Shown here in pieces: positions 18,275 to 25,865 of a stretch of 39,129 nucleotides of DNA. Position numbers and translations under genes: made by a program. The DNA is from Rubrivivax sp. (GTDB taxonomy: Bacteria > Pseudomonadota > Gammaproteobacteria > Burkholderiales > Burkholderiaceae_C). Positions within the stretch are counted from its first letter, which is position 1. Each line of letters opens with the position of its first letter. The notes beneath the pieces were generated by a model. It searched no databases, was not told the DNA's origin, and saw only the letters and a list, made by a program, of their open reading frames with translations. The stretch covers positions 1 through 39,129 of the forward strand of contig JAIXTY010000224.1 in the NCBI GenBank assembly GCA_027483705.1, in the 5' to 3' direction.

Positions 18275-18976
18275 ATGTTCGACAGCCTCATCGCCCCCTC
18301 GCCCGCCCGTCCCGCACCCGTCGCGCCCGCCGCGCCGCTGCCCCACGAGCCGTCGGCGGCCCAGCTCAGCGCCTGCCTCACGCGCATGCTCGACGAGATC
18401 GACTACGGCATGCTGCTCGTCGGCGTCGACGCGCAGGTGCTCTACACCAACCACGCCGCGCGCCACGAGCTCGATGGCGAGCACCCGCTGCAGCTCGTGG
18501 GCCGCACGCTGCGCACGATGCGCCCGCAGGACGTGCTGCCGCTGCAGGACGCGCTGATTGCGTCGCAGCGCGGCCTGCGCCGGCTGGTCACGTTGGGCGC
18601 CGGCGTCTCGCGCGTCAGCATCTCCGTGGTGCCGCTGCCCGAGAGTGCGGCCGAGCGCGCGCTGGGCCAGGGCCCGCTGACGCTGCTGGTGCTGGGCAAG
18701 CGCCAGGTCTGCGAGCAGCTGTCGGTGCACGGCTTCGCGCGCAGCCTCAACCTCACGCCGGCCGAGACCCGCGTGCTGGAGCTGCTGTGCGCCGGCGTGC
18801 GGCCGACGGCCATCGCGCGGCAGCAGAACGTGGCCGTCAGCACGGTGCGCACGCAGATCGGCAGCATCCGCGCCAAGACGGGCGCCAGCAGCATCAGCGA
18901 GCTGGTGCGCCAGGTGGCCGTGCTGCCGCCGCTGGTGGGGGCCTTGCGGGGTGGTTTCGCGCTGGGCGCCCGCTAA
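18275..18976 (+). CDS. PAS-like LuxR-type transcriptional regulator
   Basis: The product is 233 residues; an AGGAGAAG site precedes ATG 18275. Residues 30-145 resemble a PAS fold (MLDEIDYGMLLVGVDAQVLYTNHAARHEL; ISVVPLP). The C-terminal LuxR/GerE helix-turn-helix runs at about 158-215: LTPAETRVLELLCAGVRPTAIARQQNVAVSTVRTQI, with the usual recognition-helix pattern VSTVRTQI. There is no receiver domain, so it is probably a one-component sensor rather than a response regulator. It is divergent from the dipeptidase gene across a perfect dyad and lies 35 bases upstream of the Crp/Fnr-type gene on the same strand, so it may head the signalling block that follows. The ligand is unknown. Confidence 0.85.
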   Translation: MFDSLIAPSPARPAPVAPAAPLPHEPSAAQLSACLTRMLDEIDYGMLLVGVDAQVLYTNHAARHELDGEHPLQLVGRTLRTMRPQDVLPLQDALIASQRGLRRLVTLGAGVSRVSISVVPLPESAAERALGQGPLTLLVLGKRQVCEQLSVHGFARSLNLTPAETRVLELLCAGVRPTAIARQQNVAVSTVRTQIGSIRAKTGASSISELVRQVAVLPPLVGALRGGFALGAR

Positions 18977-19011
18977 CATCCCGGCGGACGGGCGCGGTGC
19001 CCGCCGCCGCG

Positions 19012-19662
19012 ATGACCGCCCCACCGACGCCCGATCAACCGATCCCGATGACGCCCTCGCTGCAACGGCTGGCGGCGCGCGGCATCGTGCGCCGGTACCG
19101 CCGCGGCACGCAGTTCATCACCGAGGGCGACCACGGCGACACGCTGTTCATCGTGCTGGAGGGCCGGCTCAAGGCCTTCAGCGAGGACGCCGACGGCCGC
19201 GAGCTGCGCTACGCCGAGTACGGCCCCGGCGACTACGTCGGCGAGATGAGCCTGGACGGCGGCCCGCGCGCCGCCAGCGTGGCCACGCTCACGCCCTGCC
19301 GGCTGGCGATGGTGACGCGGGCCACGCTGCACGCCCACCTGGCGGCCGAGCCCGAGTTCGCGTTCGAGCTGCTGGCCAAGGTGATCCGCCGCGCGCGCGC
19401 GGCCACCGTGGGCATGCGCGAGATCGCGCTGAACGACGTGTACGGCCGGCTGCGGCAGCGCATCGACGGCCTGGCCGTGCCCGATGGCGGCACGGGCCGC
19501 TGCGTGCCCGAGCCGCCGTCGCACGCGGTGCTGGCGGCCTCGAGCGGCTGCACGCGCTCGATGGTGAGCCGCGTGCTGAAGGACCTGGAGCGCGGCGGCT
19601 GGCTGACCGTCGAGCCCGCCGGCGCGTGGCGGCTGCCGCGCGAGCTGCCGGCCAAGTGGTGA
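19012..19662 (+). CDS. Crp/Fnr family transcriptional regulator
   Basis: The product is 216 residues. The N-terminal cyclic-nucleotide-binding fold (about 17-125) includes GDHGDTLFIVLEGRLKAF and the phosphate-binding-cassette region GEMSLDGGPRAASV at 77-90, with R86 at the place of the cAMP-binding arginine. A dimer helix follows (about 110-140), then the winged helix (about 165-205) with SSGCTRSMVSRVLKDLERGGWL as the recognition part. There is no N-terminal cysteine set, so it is not an FNR-type oxygen sensor; cAMP or a related nucleotide is the likely ligand. The adenylate cyclase gene starts 52 bases downstream, which makes a local cAMP circuit plausible. A TAACAT hexamer at 18974-18979 may be its own -10. 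Confidence 0.88.
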   Translation: MTAPPTPDQPIPMTPSLQRLAARGIVRRYRRGTQFITEGDHGDTLFIVLEGRLKAFSEDADGRELRYAEYGPGDYVGEMSLDGGPRAASVATLTPCRLAMVTRATLHAHLAAEPEFAFELLAKVIRRARAATVGMREIALNDVYGRLRQRIDGLAVPDGGTGRCVPEPPSHAVLAASSGCTRSMVSRVLKDLERGGWLTVEPAGAWRLPRELPAKW

Positions 19663-19714
19663 GGCTGCGCCTGCCGCCCCGCCGCCGGTCTCCACCGAAT
19701 CATCCCTTCGAACG

Positions 19715-21520
19715 ATGACGCCGCTTGGTCCGCCTCCCAGCATCGGCTCGATCCGGCTGACAGGCCGGGCCGTGGTGGTGGTCGACGTCGTGGAATTCGT
19801 GCGCCTGATGGAACAGGATGAGGTCGGAACGGTCGAGCGCTGCGAGCGCCTGTTCGACGCGCTGCGCCACGAGGTCGTGCCCTTGCATGGCGGCCGCGTG
19901 GTCAAGAGCACGGGCGACGGGCTGCTGGTCGAATTCGGCGACTGCGGCGCGGCCGTGCGCGCCGCGTTCGAGATGCAGCGGCGGGCCGCCACGCTGGGCG
20001 CCGGCGATGACGACGACCTCCGGCTGCGTCTGCGCGTGGCGGCCAGCCACGGCGACATCTGGCAGACCGGGCATGACATCCAGGGCAAGGCCGTCAACCT
20101 CGCGGCGCGCCTCGTGACCCTGGCGTCGCCGGGCGAGATCGTGGTGTCGGTGGACGTGCGCGACCGCCTGATGCCCGGCCTCGATGCCGACCCCGAGGAC
20201 CTCGGCGAGTGCTACCTCAAGCACCTGCCGGCACCCGTGCGCGCCTACCGCCTCGCGCCACCCGGGCAGGGGGCGCACGTCCTGGTGCAGGCCCCGGCCG
20301 AGCCGGCGTTGCCCGGGGCCGATCCCTTGCGAGCCGGCATCGCCGTGTTGCCGCTGGCCGCGCTGGAGCCGGGTGGCGGCGGCCCAGCCCTGGGCGACCT
20401 GCTCGCCGACGAGATCCGCGGCGGCCTGGCCCGCAGCGCGCACCTGCACGTCATCGCGCGGCTGTCGTGCAACCAGGTGGCCCGCCGGGGGCTGGGCATC
20501 GCCGAGATCGGGCAGGTCGTCGGCGCCGCCTACGTCCTGTCGGGCACGGTGTGGCGGCGTGGCGAGCTCGTGCGGGCCCGTGTGGAGCTGGCGCGCACCG
20601 TCGACCAGAGCGTGATCTGGTCCGATGCGATCGAGGGCCGCGTGGACCAGGTTCTGCAGGCCGACGACGGCATCGTGCCGGGTGTGGTGGCCGCCGTGAG
20701 CGACGCCATCCTGCAGCAGGAGCTGGTGCGGGCGAGCACCCTGCCGCTGCCCAACCTGCGCAGCCACAGCCTGCTGCTGGCGGGCCTCGGGCTCATCCAC
20801 CGTTCCTCGCGGAACGACTTCGAGCGCGCACAGCAGCTGCTCGAGCACCTGGCGCAGCGGCATCCGCGGCGGCCGCAGCCGCACGCGCTGCTGGCCCAGT
20901 GGCACGCGATGCGGGCCGTGCAGGGTTTGTCGACCGACCCGCAAGGCGATGCGCAGCGCGCGCTGGACTGTGCCAGCCGTGCCCTCGACGTCGACGGCGC
21001 CAGCGCGCTGGCGCTCACGATGAAGGGCCTCGTGCACGGCTTCCTGCTCAAGGATCTCGACGGTGCCGAGCAGCTGTATCGGCGCGCGCTGGCCCTCAAC
21101 CCGAACGAGCCGCTGGGCTGGCTGTACCTGGGCACGCTCTGCGGCTGGCGCGGCCTGGGCGACGAAGCCTGGGCGGCGGCGCAGCGCAGCCTGGCGCTGT
21201 CGCCGGTGGACCCGCTGCATTACTACTTCGACACCCTCGCCGCGTTTGCCGCGCTCTCGGCCAACCGCCTGGACGACGCCGAACGGCTGGCCCGACGCTC
21301 GTTGCGCGCCCATCGCCTGCACACCGCCACCCACCGAACGCTGGCGATCGCGCAGTGGCTGCGCGGCGACGAGGCCGGCGCACGCGAGACCGTGGCCGAC
21401 ATGCTTCGTCTCGAACCCGGATTCCGCATCGAGGGCTACAAGGCCCGCTTCCCGGGCGGCGAGAGCCCGATGCGGGATCGGTTCGCCGACGTTCTTCGCG
21501 CGGCCGGCGCCCCGCACTGA
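19715..21520 (+). CDS. Class III adenylate cyclase fused to TolB-like and TPR regions
   Basis: The product is 601 residues, soluble. Residues 15-180 are a class III cyclase catalytic domain. Metal ligands D24 and D68 (KSTGDG), adenine-specifying K64 and D121 (HDIQG), and transition-state N128 and R132 (VNLAARL) are all present, so ATP-to-cAMP activity is predicted. Residues 205-320 match the TolB-like N-terminal module of such fusions (IAVLPLAAL; LADEIRGGLARSAHLHVIAR; YVLSGTVWRRGELVRARVEL). Residues 340-590 are tetratricopeptide-like helices (ALALNPNEPLGWLYLG; SLALSPVDPLHYYFD). The latter parts would bind partners. It lies 52 bases after the Crp/Fnr gene and 53 before the PAP2/haloperoxidase gene. 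No clear ribosome site precedes ATG 19715. Confidence 0.92.
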   Translation: MTPLGPPPSIGSIRLTGRAVVVVDVVEFVRLMEQDEVGTVERCERLFDALRHEVVPLHGGRVVKSTGDGLLVEFGDCGAAVRAAFEMQRRAATLGAGDDDDLRLRLRVAASHGDIWQTGHDIQGKAVNLAARLVTLASPGEIVVSVDVRDRLMPGLDADPEDLGECYLKHLPAPVRAYRLAPPGQGAHVLVQAPAEPALPGADPLRAGIAVLPLAALEPGGGGPALGDLLADEIRGGLARSAHLHVIARLSCNQVARRGLGIAEIGQVVGAAYVLSGTVWRRGELVRARVELARTVDQSVIWSDAIEGRVDQVLQADDGIVPGVVAAVSDAILQQELVRASTLPLPNLRSHSLLLAGLGLIHRSSRNDFERAQQLLEHLAQRHPRRPQPHALLAQWHAMRAVQGLSTDPQGDAQRALDCASRALDVDGASALALTMKGLVHGFLLKDLDGAEQLYRRALALNPNEPLGWLYLGTLCGWRGLGDEAWAAAQRSLALSPVDPLHYYFDTLAAFAALSANRLDDAERLARRSLRAHRLHTATHRTLAIAQWLRGDEAGARETVADMLRLEPGFRIEGYKARFPGGESPMRDRFADVLRAAGAPH

Positions 21521-21573
21521 CCGCACGCCATCAAGCGACGGGTGCCGCATCCGCGCCCGAGGAGGAGAGAACC

Positions 21574-22755
21574 ATGTCCCTGCTGACGTCCCACACCAGC
21601 CACACGTCCCACACCAGCCACACCAGCCATACCAGTCACACCAGTCACACCAGTCACACCAGCCACGCCGCGCCGGCCGGCGGTGGCGGCGGCGCCATCG
21701 CCTCGCCGCTGATGGCCGACGCCCTGCTGTCGTCGCAGATCGGCCTCGACCACTGGACGCTCGACGGCCAGCGCCGCCCGGTGACGGCCCACCCGTTGCC
21801 CCTGCAGCGGCGTCTGGCTGCCGCCACCGGTGGCGCCGTCAACAGCACGCCCCGGGCGCGCTTCCGCGGCATGGATGGGCTGCCCCGTGCCTACGTGTGC
21901 CTCAGCGAGCTGATGGACCGCGTCACCTTCGACGGCAGCACGGCGTCGGAGGCCAGGCTGTCGCTGCGTGGCGCGACGTCCGGCCCGATCGTGCGTCTGC
22001 GACGACCCGAGCACGCGGTGTTCGATGCCCAGCTCGAAACCGTCCACGCCCTGTCGGCCGAGCGCAGCGAGCGGGCCACCGAGATCCTCGCGCAGATGGT
22101 GCCGGCCGGCACCTGGTGGACCTCGATCGTGAACCTGCGGCCGCAGCGTCACCCGCGAACGCTGGAGCTCATCGAGGCACTGCTGAACTTCACCGTGACG
22201 GTGGTCTTCCGCTTCAAGCAGCTTGCGGGTTGTCCCCGGCCCGTGGAGTACAGCGCGGCGATCCAGCCGCTGATCCCGACGCCGGGCCATGACAGCTGGC
22301 CCAGCGGCCACAGCACCGAGTCGTTCGCGGTGGCGCGGCTGCTGGCGACCCTGTGCCCCGACGCCGGGCCGGCGCTTCGCCAATGTGCCGCGCGCATCGC
22401 GCAGAACCGCGAGGTCGCGGGGGTTCACTTCCCGGTCGACAGCGCCGCTGGCGCGCTGCTGGGCGACACCTTGGCCCGCTTCGTCATGGCCGTGGGCGCG
22501 GGCTTGGACATGGACGGCGTGGCGGTAGGCAGCGGCGACAAGGAGCTGCCGGCGGTCCGCCGCGCCGAGTTCGATCCCGCGCTGATCTATGCCGCGGACC
22601 AGGGCGGACCGAGGCGGCCGCTCGACCTCTCCACCTGGGTGCAGTCCGTCGACGGACTGGCCGGCGCAGTCTGGGTGGGCGCGTTGCCACCGGCCGGCGC
22701 CGAGGCCGGCTACGTCGCCGAACTCTGGCGGCAGACCGTCGCCGAATGGTCGTGA
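21574..22755 (+). CDS. PAP2/vanadium-dependent haloperoxidase-like protein with TSH repeats
   Basis: The product is 393 residues with a strong GGAGGAGAGA site. All three oxyanion-binding motifs of the PAP2/vanadium haloperoxidase superfamily are intact and in order: K215-x6-R222-P, PSGH at 243-246, and R279-x5-H285-x3-D289. The superfamily contains vanadate-dependent haloperoxidases and phosphatidic-acid-type phosphatases. The lack of clear membrane helices and the long N-terminal part favour the soluble haloperoxidase-like branch, but phosphatase activity cannot be excluded. The N-terminus is MSLL followed by nine Thr-Ser-His units and a Gly-rich linker, an unusual histidine-rich tail that could bind metal. 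No signal peptide is seen. It is eight bases from the protease gene and probably co-transcribed with the cyclase. Confidence 0.85.
   Translation: MSLLTSHTSHTSHTSHTSHTSHTSHTSHTSHAAPAGGGGGAIASPLMADALLSSQIGLDHWTLDGQRRPVTAHPLPLQRRLAAATGGAVNSTPRARFRGMDGLPRAYVCLSELMDRVTFDGSTASEARLSLRGATSGPIVRLRRPEHAVFDAQLETVHALSAERSERATEILAQMVPAGTWWTSIVNLRPQRHPRTLELIEALLNFTVTVVFRFKQLAGCPRPVEYSAAIQPLIPTPGHDSWPSGHSTESFAVARLLATLCPDAGPALRQCAARIAQNREVAGVHFPVDSAAGALLGDTLARFVMAVGAGLDMDGVAVGSGDKELPAVRRAEFDPALIYAADQGGPRRPLDLSTWVQSVDGLAGAVWVGALPPAGAEAGYVAELWRQTVAEWS
21586..21666 (+). repeat. Nine-unit tandem repeat encoding Thr-Ser-His
   Basis: Nine in-frame 9-base units alternate between ACGTCCCAC and ACCAGC/TCAC/T forms, each encoding Thr-Ser-His. 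Use of both TCC and AGC/AGT serine codons shows selection on the peptide as well as copying of DNA units (three adjacent units are identical). A change of unit number would keep the reading frame. Confidence 0.95.
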
Positions 22756-22763
22756 GGCGCGCC

Positions 22764-24911
22764 ATGCTGACGCCGGACGCCCCGGTCTACGACCCGCAGG
22801 GTCCCGAGGGCCGCGTGCTGGACCCGCTGGCGTACTGGGGCACGCTGAGCAAACACCGGGGTTTCCGCCAGACAGTTGGCGTGCGCGTGGCCGTCGAGAT
22901 CGACCCGGCGCAGGGGCCAGCGCTCCTGGCCCAGCTGGCGGCCTGGGGCCAAGAGCCGCCGCCCTTGCATGAAACGCAGCTGAAGGCCGGCGAGGCCTGC
23001 TTTGCGGCCTTCACGCTGCCGCTGCACCGGCTCGCGGCGCTGGCGCAGATGCCGGGCGTGCGCGCCATCATGCCGGGGTTCATCGGGGGCCCGCGCGAGG
23101 TGGCTGCCCGGTCGGCCGTGTCGGTGCCGCGCAGTACCCTGCAGCTGCGGGCTACGCCTGCCGAGCGGGCGCAGCTGGTGCACGAGATGCGCCGGGCCCT
23201 GGCGCATGGCCCGGGCCTGAACCTGCGCGACATGGGACCGCTGCCGGAGTTGCGCGCACCACGTTCCGCGTCAGGGCCCGGCTCGGCCGCGGCGGCCAAG
23301 GCCGGCCCAGGGGCGCCGCCGGTCATCGGCGTCATCGACTTCGGTTGCGCCTTCCTGCACCCGGCACTGACCCACCCGGTGGCCGTGGACCAGCCGCCGC
23401 GCACGCGCGTACTCAAGCTGTGGGACCAGGGCCGCAAGGTAGAAGCGCCACTGCCCGATCTCCCCCCTCCTGCGCAGCCGGCCTGGCTGTGGCGGGCTGA
23501 GCCGACGGCAGGCTACGGGCGAGTCTCCGATGCGCCGCTTCTCGACCACCTGGCGGCCGAGTTCTTCAGGCAGGCCTCGCCGGGCGTCGAGGCCACCGAC
23601 TGGCGGCTGCACGAGGCCTGCTACCTGGCCGCCGGGATGCCGGAACTGCTCGAGCCGTCCAGCCACGGCACGGCTGTGCTCGGCGTGGCCGCAGGCGCGC
23701 CGGTCGCCGCATCGGCGGGCGCGGCCGGCGTGGCTGCGGACGACGCGGCGCAGGCCGACATCCTCTTCGTGCAGCTGCCGCAGGACGCGGTGGAGGATCT
23801 CTCGGGAGGCTGGCTGACGCCCTACCTGCTGGACGCGCTGGCCTGGCTGCACGCCGAGGCCTCCGGTCTCGACCGCCGACTCATCATCAACGTGAGCCTG
23901 GGCTCGCATGCCGGCTCGCACGATGGCGAGTCTCTCGTGGAACGCCTGCTCGACGAGCACGCGAAGCATCACGTGCTGGTCCTGGCCGCGGGCAACGCAG
24001 CTGCCCGCAAGGGTCACGCCGAAGCCCGCCTCGAGGGCGGTACGCCACAGGCGCTGGATTGGGTCGTACCCGACCGCGATCCAACCCAGAGCTACCTCGA
24101 GATCTGGTACCGGGCGGCCAAGGGGGCGGCTGTGGCCGGCCCGGTCTCGGTGACCGTGTCTCACGCGCAGGGGCCTGTCGCAAGGCTCACGGGGGCCGGC
24201 GCCGTGCCGTTGTTGGTGGAGTCGGGCACGTTGGCTGGCGCCCTCGTGCACGTGCCGCCCCATGAGGGCCAGGCATCGGGGCGCATCTGGATGGCACTGG
24301 CTCCCACCGATGCCCGTCGGGCCAAAGCGCTCGGCGCTGTCGTCGCGCCCGGCGGCGCGTGGCGCATCACGGTCAGCAACCCGGGTCCGGGGGCGCTCGA
24401 ACTGCATGCCTGGGTCGAACGCGACGAGCCGGGCCAGACGCCGCTGGCCGATCGTCCCGACTCCGTGCTGGTGTCATCCGACGCCCGTGCCTGGCGCATC
24501 ACCGACCGCATGACGCTCACCGCGCAGGCCAGCGCACCGGGGCCGCTGGTCGTGGGCGGCTGCGTGAAGGTGGGCGACGCGATGACGCGCTTCCGCGAGT
24601 CAGGACAGGCGCCGACCCGCGGACCGCGCCAGACGCTCGACGCCTGGGCACCGGCCGATGAGCGCATCCGCGGCCTGGACCGCGGCCTCGTGGTGCTGGG
24701 CAACCACAGCGGACCGTTCGCCGCCACGGCCGGACTGCCGCGTCTGCGCGGCACCAGTCTGTCGGCACCGCACGTGGTGCGGCGGCTCTTCAACCTGATG
24801 GCCCGTGATCCGTCCATCACCAACGCCGCCGCCGCGCGGCAGGCGCTGCAAGCCGACCCGGGCTCGTCGATCCTGAGGGCCGAGCCGCCCCCCGAGCCCA
24901 CGCACGGATGA
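22764..24911 (+). CDS. Subtilisin-family (S8) serine protease, no evident signal peptide
   Basis: The product is 715 residues; ATG 22764 follows GTGAGG, eight bases after the preceding stop (upstream in-frame starts at 22746 and 22752 overlap that gene). The S8 triad is complete: D192 in GVIDFGCAFLHP, H301 in SSHGTAVLGVAAG and S665 in RGTSLSAPHV, with oxyanion N411 in LAAGNAA. Residues 1-185 form an N-terminal region (VAVEIDPAQGPALLAQL; LPLHRLAALAQMPGVRAIMPG) resembling a prodomain-like fold. About 110 residues separate D and H, longer than in simple subtilisins. About 250 separate N411 and S665, with room for an inserted beta-sandwich (VSVTVSHAQGP; WRITVSNPGPGALELHAWVE). No signal peptide or membrane segment is visible, so a cytosolic, regulated protease is inferred. 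Its target is unknown. Confidence 0.93.
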   Translation: MLTPDAPVYDPQGPEGRVLDPLAYWGTLSKHRGFRQTVGVRVAVEIDPAQGPALLAQLAAWGQEPPPLHETQLKAGEACFAAFTLPLHRLAALAQMPGVRAIMPGFIGGPREVAARSAVSVPRSTLQLRATPAERAQLVHEMRRALAHGPGLNLRDMGPLPELRAPRSASGPGSAAAAKAGPGAPPVIGVIDFGCAFLHPALTHPVAVDQPPRTRVLKLWDQGRKVEAPLPDLPPPAQPAWLWRAEPTAGYGRVSDAPLLDHLAAEFFRQASPGVEATDWRLHEACYLAAGMPELLEPSSHGTAVLGVAAGAPVAASAGAAGVAADDAAQADILFVQLPQDAVEDLSGGWLTPYLLDALAWLHAEASGLDRRLIINVSLGSHAGSHDGESLVERLLDEHAKHHVLVLAAGNAAARKGHAEARLEGGTPQALDWVVPDRDPTQSYLEIWYRAAKGAAVAGPVSVTVSHAQGPVARLTGAGAVPLLVESGTLAGALVHVPPHEGQASGRIWMALAPTDARRAKALGAVVAPGGAWRITVSNPGPGALELHAWVERDEPGQTPLADRPDSVLVSSDARAWRITDRMTLTAQASAPGPLVVGGCVKVGDAMTRFRESGQAPTRGPRQTLDAWAPADERIRGLDRGLVVLGNHSGPFAATAGLPRLRGTSLSAPHVVRRLFNLMARDPSITNAAAARQALQADPGSSILRAEPPPEPTHG

Positions 24912-24918
24912 GCCCGGC

Positions 24919-25791
24919 TCAGCCCGCCTGCGGCGGCCCGAAACGCCGGTCGGGCTTGGGGGCCTTGTCGAACACCGGCGTCAGCTGCGCCAGTCGGCCT
25001 TCGATGTCGCGGATGCGCTTCTCGCCGGCCGGATGGGTGGACAGCCAGGGCGCCGGCTTGTCGCCGCCCAGGCGCGTCATCTTCTGCCACAGCGAGACGC
25101 CGGCCTTGGGGTCGTAGCCGGCCTGTGCGGCGACGATCAGGCCCAGCGCGTCGGCCTGCGATTCGTCGTCGCGGCTGTACTTCAGGCTCAGCAGCTGGCT
25201 GGCGCCGGCCGCGGCCGCGTCGCCCAGGCTGCCCAGGCCCAGCAGCGCCGCGCCGCCGCGCAGCAGCAGCTCGGTGCCGCCGGCCTTGACCAGGCGCTCG
25301 CGCGCGTGCTCCAGCAGCGCGTGCGCGATCTCGTGGCCCATGATCATGGCCACCTCGTCGTCGTCGAGCTTCAGCCTGACGAGGATGCCGGTGTAGAAGG
25401 CGATCTTGCCGCCGGGCATGCAGAAGGCGTTGACCTGGTCGCTGCCGAGCAGGTTGACCTCCCAGCGCCACTGCCTCGCGCGCTCGTTGCACGCGGGCGT
25501 GAACGGCACCATGCGCGCCGCGATGTAGCGCAGCCGCTGCAGCTGCTGGCCGCCGGTGGCCAGCGCACGCTGCTGCTGGGCCTGCCGCAGCATCTGCGCG
25601 TACTGCTCCTGCGCCATGTTCTCGACGTAGCTCGCCGGCGCCAGCGAGGCCGCGCGCGAACGGCGGCACTCGGGGATGGCGGCGAGCGCCGGCGCCGCCA
25701 GCGTCGACAGCGCCAGGCCCGTGAACAGCCGCCGCCCCGGCGAGCCCAGACGGTGGCAGAGGCAGCCGAGGAACGGGGCGTGTCCGGTCAT
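24919..25791 (-). CDS. Periplasmic M48 family metalloprotease
   Basis: The product is 290 residues. The N-terminus has a basic region, a hydrophobic core (LFTGLALSTLAAPALA) and an ALA-A cleavage site near residue 38, so export to the periplasm is likely. The zinc site is HEIAH at 153-157 (IMGHEIAHALLEHARE), with E210 in SRDDESQADALGL. LGSDQVNAFCMPGGKIAFYTG is the family edge-strand block. STHPAGEKRIRDIE near the C-terminus is typical of the LoiP/YcaL-like group, which degrades misfolded envelope proteins. The ATG lies six bases after a CCTAGAAT element, without a ribosome site. It converges on the S8 protease with seven bases between stops, inside a TGAGC-CCG-GCTCA dyad. Confidence 0.9.
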   Translation of the reverse strand: MTGHAPFLGCLCHRLGSPGRRLFTGLALSTLAAPALAAIPECRRSRAASLAPASYVENMAQEQYAQMLRQAQQQRALATGGQQLQRLRYIAARMVPFTPACNERARQWRWEVNLLGSDQVNAFCMPGGKIAFYTGILVRLKLDDDEVAMIMGHEIAHALLEHARERLVKAGGTELLLRGGAALLGLGSLGDAAAAGASQLLSLKYSRDDESQADALGLIVAAQAGYDPKAGVSLWQKMTRLGGDKPAPWLSTHPAGEKRIRDIEGRLAQLTPVFDKAPKPDRRFGPPQAG

Positions 25792-25797
25792 GCGGGC

Positions 25798-25805
25798 ATT
25801 CTAGG
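25798..25805 (-). promoter_or_regulatory. CCTAGAAT -10-like element of the periplasmic M48 gene
   Basis: On the minus strand CCTAGAAT ends six bases before the ATG at 25791, so transcription would begin at or next to the start codon. No -35 and no ribosome site are visible. Confidence 0.5.
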
Positions 25806-25865
25806 AACGGCCCCGGCATCCCCTGCCGGCGGCAGGGTGCTGGCGTCGGCGCGTCCAGCGCTGGT

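Noticed and set aside
21586..21666. Tandem repeat as a CRISPR-like or non-coding repeat array
   Set aside because: Units are 9 bases, contiguous without spacers, and entirely in frame within a well-supported gene.
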